The notes under the pieces: generated by a model
Told to the model about the DNA's origin: nothing
Database searches by the model: none
What the model saw: only the letters and a program-made list of their open reading frames with translations
Source of the DNA: Deltaproteobacteria bacterium
Lineage (GTDB): Bacteria; Myxococcota_A; UBA9042
Assembly: GCA_020632665.1 (NCBI GenBank)
Contig: JACKFC010000017.1
Coordinates: forward strand, 1-64,000
Direction of reading: 5' to 3'
Length of the DNA: 64,000 nt
Shown here: piece after piece, positions 17,612 through 24,600 of the stretch
Layout: each line of letters begins with the position of its first letter
How positions within the stretch are numbered: the first letter of the stretch is position 1
Translations under genes and position numbers: made by a program

Positions 17612-18861
17612 CACCAATCCGAGCTGCTCGAACAATCCCAGGAGCAATCGCTGCTGCAATCCCAGGAGCAGTCGCTGCTGCAATCCCAGGAGCAGTCGCT
17701 GCTGCAATCGAACGAGCAATCGCTGGAGCAATCCCACGACGACGAGGACGAGGTGTCGCTGTAGCCGACGCAATCGAAGCTGCTGTTGTCGCCGCCGGAG
17801 CCGACCGAGCTCCACGACGTCGACTGCGGCTCGTAGGCGCTCATGACGCTGTCGTCCCAGGTGGCGGTGTCGAAGTCGAGGTCGGCAACTTCGCCGACGC
17901 CGCCGAGCTGGCTGCCGTAGCTATCGATCTGGCTGGCGTCGCAGATCGGTGTGCCGCTGCTGTGGATCACGTGGACGTTGGTGCCGTAATGACCCCAACT
18001 CGAGCCGAGCGTGCCGGCGCCGTAGCCCCAGCCGTGTCGCGGCGAGATCATCGCGTCGAGGATCATCAGGTTGACGAAGGTATCCATCGGGTCGCGGTAG
18101 TAGGTGCCCCACGGATCGTAGTACGGGCCGTAGTAGCCGCCGCGCGGATAGGCCGGCGAGCTGCGCAACGAGGCGCGGCGCTGGTCGCGATCCTGCGCTG
18201 CGTCCTGAATCTCCGCGGCCGAGGGTCGCACCACGGCCAGCTCGGGCTGGTCCATCTCGACCCTGCCGCGCGGGAACGAGGTCGCCAAGCCCTGCTGCAC
18301 CTGCGAACAGAAGTCGGCGAGGAGGTTCTTGTACGTCGGCACCAGCGAGGCGTCGGCCAGGCGCTTGCCGATCCGCTCGCGCGCCGCCTCCATCGTCTCG
18401 CCCTCCTGCGGGCGCAGCTCGTCGGCGCGGGCGCCGATGGCGATCGTCGCCGCTGGCGCGTCGGCCGGATGCTGCATCTTCACTGTGACCTCGATCAGCG
18501 CGTGCAGCCCACCCGTCGCATGCTCGAAGACGGCGCGCAGCGTGGCGAAGCCGGCGTCGAAGCGGTCGTGGGCCGTCCGCATGGCGGCGACCAGCATCTC
18601 GGCGTCCCCCGCGACGCCGTCGTTGTCTTGAAAGACCACGTCGGTGTCGACGACCAGGCTGACGGCGTTGTCGACGCCGGCCCGGAGCAAGCCACCCTGC
18701 ACCTGCTCGGTCAGCGCGAGGCCGGTGCGGGTGAGCTGCTGCTCGCCCGTCGCGAGGTCCATCTCGCCGCCGAGGAAGTGCTTGACCTTGTCCCAGAAGC
18801 GGGGCTCGCGGAAGACCTGCTCACCGGGCAGATAGATTCGACCCTGGGCAACCAATCGCAT
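17611..18861 (-). CDS. Protein with C-terminal (DCSx)9 Cys-every-fourth tail, putative RiPP-like precursor
   Basis: The family is not recognised. It has 416 residues, no signal peptide, and AGGAGG 6 bases before the ATG. Residues 1-230 look folded and mixed alpha/beta; 230-370 are Gly, Tyr, Ser and Trp-rich. The last 40 residues are a repeat: cysteines at 378, 382, 386, 390, 394, 398, 402, 406 and 410, each preceded by Asp and followed by Ser, with an aromatic (Trp, Phe at 384) every eighth residue from 376 to 408. Just upstream is an isolated FDC (Cys364). The strict Cxxx period and the overlapping radical SAM/SPASM gene suggest that the tail is enzymatically modified. Targets of CXXX-repeat radical SAM systems are, as I recall, short peptides; this one is protein-sized. 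Metal binding by the tail without modification is the alternative. Confidence 0.8.
   Translation of the reverse strand: MRLVAQGRIYLPGEQVFREPRFWDKVKHFLGGEMDLATGEQQLTRTGLALTEQVQGGLLRAGVDNAVSLVVDTDVVFQDNDGVAGDAEMLVAAMRTAHDRFDAGFATLRAVFEHATGGLHALIEVTVKMQHPADAPAATIAIGARADELRPQEGETMEAARERIGKRLADASLVPTYKNLLADFCSQVQQGLATSFPRGRVEMDQPELAVVRPSAAEIQDAAQDRDQRRASLRSSPAYPRGGYYGPYYDPWGTYYRDPMDTFVNLMILDAMISPRHGWGYGAGTLGSSWGHYGTNVHVIHSSGTPICDASQIDSYGSQLGGVGEVADLDFDTATWDDSVMSAYEPQSTSWSSVGSGGDNSSFDCVGYSDTSSSSSWDCSSDCSFDCSSDCSWDCSSDCSWDCSSDCSWDCSSSSDW
17633..17752. repeat. 24-bp tandem repeat encoding the Cys-repeat tail
   Basis: Near-identical 24-base units start at 17633, 17657, 17681 and 17705, with a degraded copy from 17729. 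On the minus strand each encodes eight residues with two cysteines (aromatic-D-C-S-S-D-C-S). Units two and three are identical, which indicates recent copy-number change. Confidence 0.9.
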
Positions 18862-18875
18862 CGTCGTCCTCCTGA

Positions 18876-19790
18876 TCAGCCCAAGAGCTGCGGTCCGGTG
18901 CCAGCACCGAAGGCGCGGAATTCGCCTTCGAGCTGCTTGGCCTGGCGGCTCAACGTCTCGGCCCGGGCGATCGTCTGGCGGCTCGGCGGCAAGCGCTTCA
19001 GCGCGTCGAGGCCGGTCGAGAGGTCGGTCGCGCGGGAGAGCAGGGCGTCGAATCCAGGCTTGCCTTCGACGGCGTCCATGCCGAGGAAGATATTGGCCAT
19101 CGCCTGCTCGCCAGGATCGAGCGCCGCTTTCAGGTCGCCCTCCAGGCGCGCGTCGCGCTGCTTGCGTCGCCAGAAGACGAAGCCACCACCGCCGATCAAC
19201 AGCAGCGCCAACAAGGCGAAGCCGAAGCCGAAGCCGCCGCTCGACTCCTCGCGGGTGCGAATCGGGTTGCGCGTGCCGGTGGCCGTCGCCGCGCGGCGCT
19301 GCGCTCCGGAACCGGCCTTGGCCTGGCTGGCACCGAGCGCCGCAGGGATGGCCGATGTCAAACGCTGCATCCGCTCCAGCGGGTTCGCGCCGCCGGAGAG
19401 CACCTGCTTCATCAGCCGTTGCTTGTCCGAGGACGAGATGCCGTTGCAGCGCAGGGCCCACTTTCCGCCCGCCGAGACGATCAGCACGTCTGCGCCATTC
19501 AGCTTCATCTTGTCGTAGACCTTGGCGTAGTCGTCGACGTTCGAGCCGTCCGCGAGGACGACGATAAAGGCCCGTGCGCCGGTCTTGTCGGCGAGCTCGC
19601 GGGCCATCTCGGCGAGCTGTGCTTTGACCCGATCATCGACCGTCTTCGGGCCGCGGGCGACGCCGGAGCGTCCGGATCCTTCGAGGATCTCCTGCACCTT
19701 GCCGACGTTGGCGTGGGCGGGGGCCGCAGCCACGCCGAGCAGGCCGCAGGCCAGAACGACGAGACCGGCGATTCGTAGCGAACGCGACAT
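18876..19790 (-). CDS. TPM-domain-like membrane-anchored protein
   Basis: A 304-residue protein. A signal peptide (about 1-28) is followed by a periplasmic domain (about 48-150) resembling the TPM/DUF477 fold: a helix with L..LADKTGARAFIVVLADG, then DVLIVSAGGKWALRC. After a basic linker comes one transmembrane helix (about 186-208) and a helical cytosolic region of about 95 residues. TPM-type proteins have been tied to photosystem repair and to phosphatase-like or chaperone roles; none can be assigned here. It lies 14 bases before the Cys-repeat gene and is probably in the same transcript. GGGAGG is 6 bases before the start. Confidence 0.7.
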   Translation of the reverse strand: MSRSLRIAGLVVLACGLLGVAAAPAHANVGKVQEILEGSGRSGVARGPKTVDDRVKAQLAEMARELADKTGARAFIVVLADGSNVDDYAKVYDKMKLNGADVLIVSAGGKWALRCNGISSSDKQRLMKQVLSGGANPLERMQRLTSAIPAALGASQAKAGSGAQRRAATATGTRNPIRTREESSGGFGFGFALLALLLIGGGGFVFWRRKQRDARLEGDLKAALDPGEQAMANIFLGMDAVEGKPGFDALLSRATDLSTGLDALKRLPPSRQTIARAETLSRQAKQLEGEFRAFGAGTGPQLLG

Positions 19791-19876
19791 CAGGCGCCTC
19801 CCGCTCCGGCAGAGCAGCCGGAACGCGGCGCATGCTGGGGCCGCGAGGGGCCGGCCGTCAATGGAGGGGTGAGGCG

Positions 19877-20674
19877 CTAGAAGTGCCAACCGAAGGTCAC
19901 GCGCGGAGCGAAGCGCAGCGTGGTCACCGGATTGGCGCTGAGGTCGGACGAGATGTCCTTGTCGTTGTTGTAGATCCACTTGTCGTACGAACCGCGGACG
20001 AAGCGCAGGTCGACGCCGATCGCGAAGACCGAATCCGGCACGCGCCACTCGCCCGAGAGGCCGAAGGGGATCGCGGTGCCGGTCCAGGCCTTGCCCTCGG
20101 CGTCGCTCTGGAACTCGGTCTCGTAGTAGTAGAGGATCTCGAAGAAGCCGTAGCCGGCGTAGAGCTTCACATCGAAGGGTGCGTCCGGCCGCCAGAAGCG
20201 GAGCGGATGCAGCGCTGCGATCATCGAGACGGTGCCGACGCCGGCATTGTCGGCTGTGCTGCCGAAGCTGCCGTTCCAGGCGAAATCGGCCCAGATCGAG
20301 GCGTAGCCCAGGATATTGTAGCCAATCTGCAGGGCAGCGGCGAGGCCGTCACCGCGCGCGGTGGTCACCGCCTTGCTGTAGCAGCCCTGGTTGGCGAAGA
20401 GGCAATCCTTCGCCTTCCACTGCGCGAACGAGTTGCCGTTGACCGAGAGCCCGTTGTTCGGGTCCGGGATCGCGACACCCGCTTCGCCGCCATGCGTGCT
20501 GTAGCCGACGTTGAGCGAGAGGAAGAAGCCCTGCCACTTCGCCTTGACCGTGGCGCTCTCGGCGCTCGCGGTGGGCGCGGCCGGCACGTCCTCCATCGAA
20601 AAGGCGACCCCCGGCGCGACGAGCGCGCCGAGGGTCAGCGTTCCGGCCAACAGCGTTGCAGCGAGGCGGCGCAT
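19877..20674 (-). CDS. Outer membrane beta-barrel protein, unknown
   Basis: A 265-residue protein with a signal peptide (about 1-25). The remainder alternates hydrophobic and polar residues with many Tyr, Phe and Trp, and ends ...RVTFGWHF, with a terminal aromatic, typical of OmpW/OprF-size barrels. Two cysteines close together (KDCLFANQGCY, about residue 90) could form a disulfide in an extracellular loop. It starts 13 bases after the bS21 stop and is followed, 86 bases later, by the TPM-like gene, so it may share their transcript. Confidence 0.7.
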   Translation of the reverse strand: MRRLAATLLAGTLTLGALVAPGVAFSMEDVPAAPTASAESATVKAKWQGFFLSLNVGYSTHGGEAGVAIPDPNNGLSVNGNSFAQWKAKDCLFANQGCYSKAVTTARGDGLAAALQIGYNILGYASIWADFAWNGSFGSTADNAGVGTVSMIAALHPLRFWRPDAPFDVKLYAGYGFFEILYYYETEFQSDAEGKAWTGTAIPFGLSGEWRVPDSVFAIGVDLRFVRGSYDKWIYNNDKDISSDLSANPVTTLRFAPRVTFGWHF

Positions 20675-20687
20675 CGGAGCGGCCGCC

Positions 20688-20984
20688 TTAGCTGGCGTAG
20701 CCGCGCTCACGCGCGATGCGGAGCGCCTTCTTGCGGCGGCGCTCGGCCTCACGGCTGCGGCGCTTCTTCTCCTCGGAGGGCTTCTCGTAGTAGCGGCGCT
20801 TGCGCAGCTCCTTGTAGATGCCCTCGTTGGCCATCTTGCGCTTGAGCATCGAAAGGGCGCGGTTGACGTTGCCGTCCTGCACCGACACTTCCAGCGCGCG
20901 GAATTCCACGGCGCGGGCCGACGCGCGGCGCGGGCGATCGGTGCGAGCCTTGTCCTGACCCTCTTTCGACATCTCGGTGCTCAT
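20688..20984 (-). CDS. rpsU: Small ribosomal subunit protein bS21 with N-terminal extension
   Basis: A 98-residue basic protein. Residues about 27-90 are the canonical bS21 sequence (VEFRALEVSVQDGNVNRAL, then a long Arg/Lys-rich helix with RYYEKPSE). The first 26 residues (MSTEMSKEG... with many charged residues) are an extension not seen in the usual 65-75 residue family members. AGGAGA 4 bases before the first ATG favours that start; the second Met (residue 5) is possible. bS21 assists translation initiation near the anti-Shine-Dalgarno sequence. It leads the minus-strand run that includes the Cys-repeat system. Confidence 0.93.
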   Translation of the reverse strand: MSTEMSKEGQDKARTDRPRRASARAVEFRALEVSVQDGNVNRALSMLKRKMANEGIYKELRKRRYYEKPSEEKKRRSREAERRRKKALRIARERGYAS

Positions 20985-21154
20985 CGTCTCTCCTGGGCGG
21001 GCATCGGCCCCGTGGCGGTCTCCACGACCACCGAATTCTCTTTGGGCACGGCCCGGTTGGTCGCTCCGTGAGCGGGTGCCACGCGCACCCCCACGGGCAT
21101 GGGGCGCGGAAACTGCCACACTCCGCAAAGATTTGGCAAGTCCAGACGCTGACG

Positions 21155-21643
21155 CTACGCCTCGCAGGGCAGGGGGCGGCGCTCCATCGAGGTGGGTTGC
21201 CGCGGCGCCTTGACGCAGCCGTGCACCACGGGGGGCCGCGCGGCGACGAATTCCGCCAACGAGAGCGTCGAGAGCTGCGCCATCAGCCAGCGGTTGAGGG
21301 CTTCCATCGGGTCGTGCAGCGAGCAGCAATCGGCACGATCGCAGCCCTCGCTGTTGCGGTCGACGCACGGCGCCAAGCCCAGCGCCTCTTCGAAGGGGCC
21401 GACCGCGTCGAGGAAGGTGATCGCCGTCAGCGGCCGAGCGAGCGCGTAGCCGCCGGAGACACCCTGCGACGAGTGCACCAGGCCGGCCCGCTTGAGCTGC
21501 TGCATCACCTTGGCCAGGAGATCCTTCGGGATGCCCCTCTGCTCGGCCAGCATCGGCACCGCGATGCGTTCGCCGGCGGCGAGATTGCCCAGCGATTGCA
21601 GAGCCATCAGGGCGTACTCCGATTTCTTGCTCAGCTTCAACAT
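21155..21643 (-). CDS. Rrf2-family Fe-S transcription regulator
   Basis: A 162-residue IscR/Rrf2-type repressor. The N-terminal winged helix has KSEYALMAL and the wing SGGYAL. Three cysteines in the effector region, C93-x7-C101-x4-C106 (plus C107), match the IscR-style Fe-S ligands C-x(5)-C-x(5)-C in order though not exactly in spacing. Members sense iron-sulfur status, nitric oxide or oxidants. It is divergent from the small Cys-rich gene at 21863; the palindrome in between (21801-21815) is a plausible operator. A gap of 170 bases separates its stop from bS21. Confidence 0.92.
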   Translation of the reverse strand: MLKLSKKSEYALMALQSLGNLAAGERIAVPMLAEQRGIPKDLLAKVMQQLKRAGLVHSSQGVSGGYALARPLTAITFLDAVGPFEEALGLAPCVDRNSEGCDRADCCSLHDPMEALNRWLMAQLSTLSLAEFVAARPPVVHGCVKAPRQPTSMERRPLPCEA

Positions 21644-21765
21644 GCGCCTGCTGCCACTCCTCTGCGGTCACGGTAGTGGCGCGACGCCGTCGCTGACAAG
21701 GAGCCGCACGCAAACGCGCGCAACCTAGCGGCCTTTCGCGCATCGAACGACCTGTCAGCGCGTGG

Positions 21766-21793
21766 TTGACATCGTCCCGTGTTGGCGTACTCT
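21766..21793 (+). promoter_or_regulatory. Predicted sigma-70-type promoter for the small Cys-rich gene
   Basis: A perfect -35 TTGACA lies at 21766-21771. TACTCT at 21788-21793 is the best -10 match, with 16-base spacing; it fits TATAAT only at T, A and the last T. The site is 69 bases upstream of the ATG at 21863. Confidence 0.5.
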
Positions 21794-21800
21794 CGAAACA

Positions 21801-21815
21801 GGACTGAAATGGTCC
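21801..21815 (+). promoter_or_regulatory. Operator-like palindrome, probable Rrf2 site
   Basis: GGACTGAAATGGTCC is an inverted repeat (GGAC-N7-GTCC) followed by GATTTAG. On the other strand it reads CGGACCATTTCAGTCC, similar to IscR/Rrf2-type sites of the form CGGACY-N4-RGTCC. It begins 8 bases after the predicted -10 and so would cover the start site, consistent with repression by the divergent Rrf2 protein. The assignment is inference. Confidence 0.45.
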
Positions 21816-21862
21816 GATTTAGGGCGACCCGCGGTGGGCGCCACCCCGAACGCGAGGAATCC

Positions 21863-22090
21863 ATGCAGAAGCTTGTCGAAGAGATCCCTGAGCTCGAAGC
21901 GGTGCGCCGCACCGGTCCCCGGATCAGCCTGGACGACGAGTTCTACTGCCGGCCGCGTCGGCGTCGGCTCTCGATCGAGAAGTGCTTGGACGACTACATG
22001 AACGCCAACGCGTTCACCAACAAGCGCTCTGCGTGCTGGCGCTGCCCACAGGGCTGCACCAACCGTCGCACCTTCTCCGAGTCGGCATAG
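21863..22090 (+). CDS. Small Cys-rich protein, unknown
   Basis: A basic protein of 75 residues with five cysteines: C29, C41, C58, C61 and C65. The last three form a CxxCxxxC cluster (CWRCPQGC) followed by TNRR. This suggests a zinc-ribbon or an Fe-S site; no family is recognised. The start at 21863 has GAGG 6-7 bases upstream. A longer in-frame start at 21779 would place translation across the predicted promoter and operator, so it is rejected. The divergent Rrf2 regulator and the palindrome suggest Fe-S- or redox-dependent control. Confidence 0.7.
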   Translation: MQKLVEEIPELEAVRRTGPRISLDDEFYCRPRRRRLSIEKCLDDYMNANAFTNKRSACWRCPQGCTNRRTFSESA

Positions 22091-22114
22091 TCCTCAGGAG
22101 CGCGCCCTCTCGGA

Positions 22115-23020
22115 TCAGAACCCGGCGCAGACCGCCGGCAGCGCGTCGACCTTGGCCCCTGCGAACGAAGCGGTGAGGCAGGCGGCCTTGTCGTTGCCCT
22201 CTTTGCACTCGTACTTCAGCTCGCCGAAGTTGTTGAGCAGCGTCTTGAGGTTCTGGAACTTGCTGTTGCAGCCGTCGCAGCCGGGGTTGTCGGCGTTCTT
22301 GTTCGGATCCGCGAAGGTCTGATCCGGCTCGCCGCACGACTCGCTGTTCTGATTGCCGGTGGTGAGGCAGGTGCAGGTCTTGGCCAGCGCCGGCTCGGGC
22401 AGGTGGCCGGCGCTCACGAGGCCGTCGTCGACGCGACCGCAATCCGACGCGATCAGGGCTTCCAGCACGGCACCGCGGACCGGGATCGAGTGCGGCACGT
22501 CGATCGCCGGGGCGCAGTTCTTCGGGTTGGCGGGCGTGCCGGCGTAGACGTTCATCGCGGCCGGCGCCGACGGCTTGAGCCGGCAGCCCTCGCGCGGGAA
22601 GGTGACCTCGACGCCGGTGTACGGCAGCAGGCAGACGTCCTTCTCGCTGCCGACGATGCGGGCGCCGTTGACGATGCGGATCTTCACTTCGGTCGGGCTG
22701 ACTTCGAGCACCTCGGCGTAGAAGTTCAGCTCGAAGCCGGCGATATCCTTCTTCCACAGCGGGTTCAGGGCGATCTGGACGTTGTGCGGACCGTTGTCGA
22801 TCGAGTCGAGCGTCAGCTTGTCGAAGCGCCACGCCGTGCCCTTCTGCAGGCAATCGCATTCACCGGCGACGACGTCCTGACTCCCCGAGTCAGCGGCGCC
22901 GACGTTCAGGTTGTTCGGGCTGCTGTCGACCTCGTTCTCGCAGCCTGCGAGGAGCGCGAGCGCGAGGGCGCCACAGAGGGCGGTCCGGGTCATCCGAAAA
23001 GACGTTGCGATCTTGCGCAT
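22115..23020 (-). CDS. Cys-rich lipoprotein, unknown
   Basis: A 301-residue protein. The signal ends in lipobox LLAGC with acylated Cys27, followed by a Ser/Asn/Asp linker. Many paired cysteines (CDC near residue 56, CTC, CDGC) point to a disulfide-bonded outer domain. No catalytic motif was found. GGAG lies 6 bases before the ATG. It is divergent from the FadL-like gene, with 130 bases between them. Confidence 0.75.
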   Translation of the reverse strand: MRKIATSFRMTRTALCGALALALLAGCENEVDSSPNNLNVGAADSGSQDVVAGECDCLQKGTAWRFDKLTLDSIDNGPHNVQIALNPLWKKDIAGFELNFYAEVLEVSPTEVKIRIVNGARIVGSEKDVCLLPYTGVEVTFPREGCRLKPSAPAAMNVYAGTPANPKNCAPAIDVPHSIPVRGAVLEALIASDCGRVDDGLVSAGHLPEPALAKTCTCLTTGNQNSESCGEPDQTFADPNKNADNPGCDGCNSKFQNLKTLLNNFGELKYECKEGNDKAACLTASFAGAKVDALPAVCAGF

Positions 23021-23150
23021 CTCGGGCTCCGTCGGGGCGTCGGGGCTTTGCTGTGCCGCGAGCGTCGGCGCAGATTTGCACGCTGCCTCCGCTTGCGTCA
23101 AAACTGCCGCTGCAGAGGCCAACCCCACGGCCCCGCCCGCAGGAGATTCC

Positions 23151-24590
23151 ATGCTGCTCTCAGCCCTCCCGATGCGTCGCGCGATCGCCGCATATGCCGT
23201 CGCCGCGACGGCCCTCTTCGCTTCGCCGGCCTTCGCTGGCGGCTTCGAGATCCCCGACAACGGTGCGAAGGCGGTCTCCCGCGGCTCGGCGTTCACCGTC
23301 CGCGCCGACGACCTGACCGCGATTGCCCACAATCCGGGCGGCCTCGCCAGGCTGCGGGGCACGCACGTGCTCTACTCGCACAACGTCATCCACGCGCCGA
23401 TGACCTTCACCCGCGCCGCGAGCGCGGTGCCGCAGAACGAGAGCAACGACCCGGGCTCGACCGATCCGCTGGCCCCGGTCTCGAATCAGACGCCGTGGTT
23501 TGCGCTCGGCGGCATGTTCGTCGCTTCGACCGACTTCGGCCTCGACGGCTGGACCTTCGCCATCGGCGCCTACGGCCCCAACGCCGCCGGTTCGCAGAAG
23601 TGGGACGTCCGTGGCGGCCAGCGCTGGATGCTGGTCGAGCTCGAGGCGCTGATCGTCTACTACTCGCTCGCGGTCGCCTACGGCCAGAAGGACAAATGGG
23701 GCGTCGGAGCGACCTTCCAGATCGCCCACCAGCCGCAGACCAAGCTCTCGCTCGTGGTCGACGGCACGCCCGGCGGGGCGCAGAACCCCTACTACTCGCC
23801 AACCGACGTCCTCGCGACGCTCTCGCTCGCCGCGACGCCGGCCCCGACGCTGATCATCGGTGGCTGGGTTCGGCCGATCCCGTCGCTGGAATTCGGCATC
23901 TCCGGCCGCGTCGTGCCGGTGAACCTCGCCGCGACCGGCGATATCGCGCTGACGAATACGCCCGGTGGCAGCAAGTTCAGCGATAGCCAGCTGGCGGTCG
24001 AAGGCTCCGCGGCGCGCCTGACCCTGGTCATCCCGCCGACGGCCCGCGCCGGTGTCCGCTACCGCCACCTCGACGGCGAGAAGGAGCGCTTCGACGTCGA
24101 GTTGAACGTGGTCTACGAGGCGTGGTCGATGTTGGACCGCTACAGTGTCGAGCTCGACGGCATCATCAAGCTCTTCGCCGCGCACGAGGCGCCCGACGTG
24201 ACCATCGAGAAGCGCTGGAAGGACACGCTCTCGGTGCGCCTGGGCGGCACCTACAACTTCGACGCCCCGCTCTCACTCTCCGCCGGCGCGTTCTACGAGA
24301 CCGGCGCGGTGCCCAACGCCTACACCCACCTCGACTTCCCGTCCTTCGACCGGGTCGGCCTCTCGGCGGGCGTCTCCGGTGAGGTCGGCAAGTTGACCTG
24401 GACACTCGCCTACGCGCACATCTTCCAGGAGAGCCGCACGGTCGACGAGCGCTTCGCCAAGGTCTACCAGCAGCGCCCGATCTCCGAGTGCCCAGACGGC
24501 TGCGACGGCTATGATCCCGTCCCGGCCAACGCCGGAACCTTCGAGAGCTCCTACGATATCTTCGCGGCGAGCCTCGGCTTCGCGTTTTAG
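23151..24590 (+). CDS. FadL/TodX-family outer membrane transport protein
   Basis: A 479-residue long-chain fatty acid or hydrophobic-compound channel. After a signal peptide (about 1-29, ...PAFAGG) comes the family N-terminal hatch segment: GFEIPDNGAKAVSRG.A.T..ADD..AIAHNPGGLA. The rest is a 14-strand type barrel, ending ...SLGFAF with a C-terminal Phe. A C-x3-C pair (ECPDGCDG) sits in a late loop. AGGAG lies 6 bases before the chosen ATG; a start at the internal Met8 is also possible. Confidence 0.9.
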   Translation: MLLSALPMRRAIAAYAVAATALFASPAFAGGFEIPDNGAKAVSRGSAFTVRADDLTAIAHNPGGLARLRGTHVLYSHNVIHAPMTFTRAASAVPQNESNDPGSTDPLAPVSNQTPWFALGGMFVASTDFGLDGWTFAIGAYGPNAAGSQKWDVRGGQRWMLVELEALIVYYSLAVAYGQKDKWGVGATFQIAHQPQTKLSLVVDGTPGGAQNPYYSPTDVLATLSLAATPAPTLIIGGWVRPIPSLEFGISGRVVPVNLAATGDIALTNTPGGSKFSDSQLAVEGSAARLTLVIPPTARAGVRYRHLDGEKERFDVELNVVYEAWSMLDRYSVELDGIIKLFAAHEAPDVTIEKRWKDTLSVRLGGTYNFDAPLSLSAGAFYETGAVPNAYTHLDFPSFDRVGLSAGVSGEVGKLTWTLAYAHIFQESRTVDERFAKVYQQRPISECPDGCDGYDPVPANAGTFESSYDIFAASLGFAF

Positions 24591-24600
24591 CGTCGAGCGA

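Noticed and set aside
17612..17815. Upstream extension of the radical SAM gene with LQQRLLLG repeats
   Set aside because: This is the alternative frame of the Cys-tail repeat. The start at 17611 overlaps the upstream stop and leads directly into the RRE-like domain.
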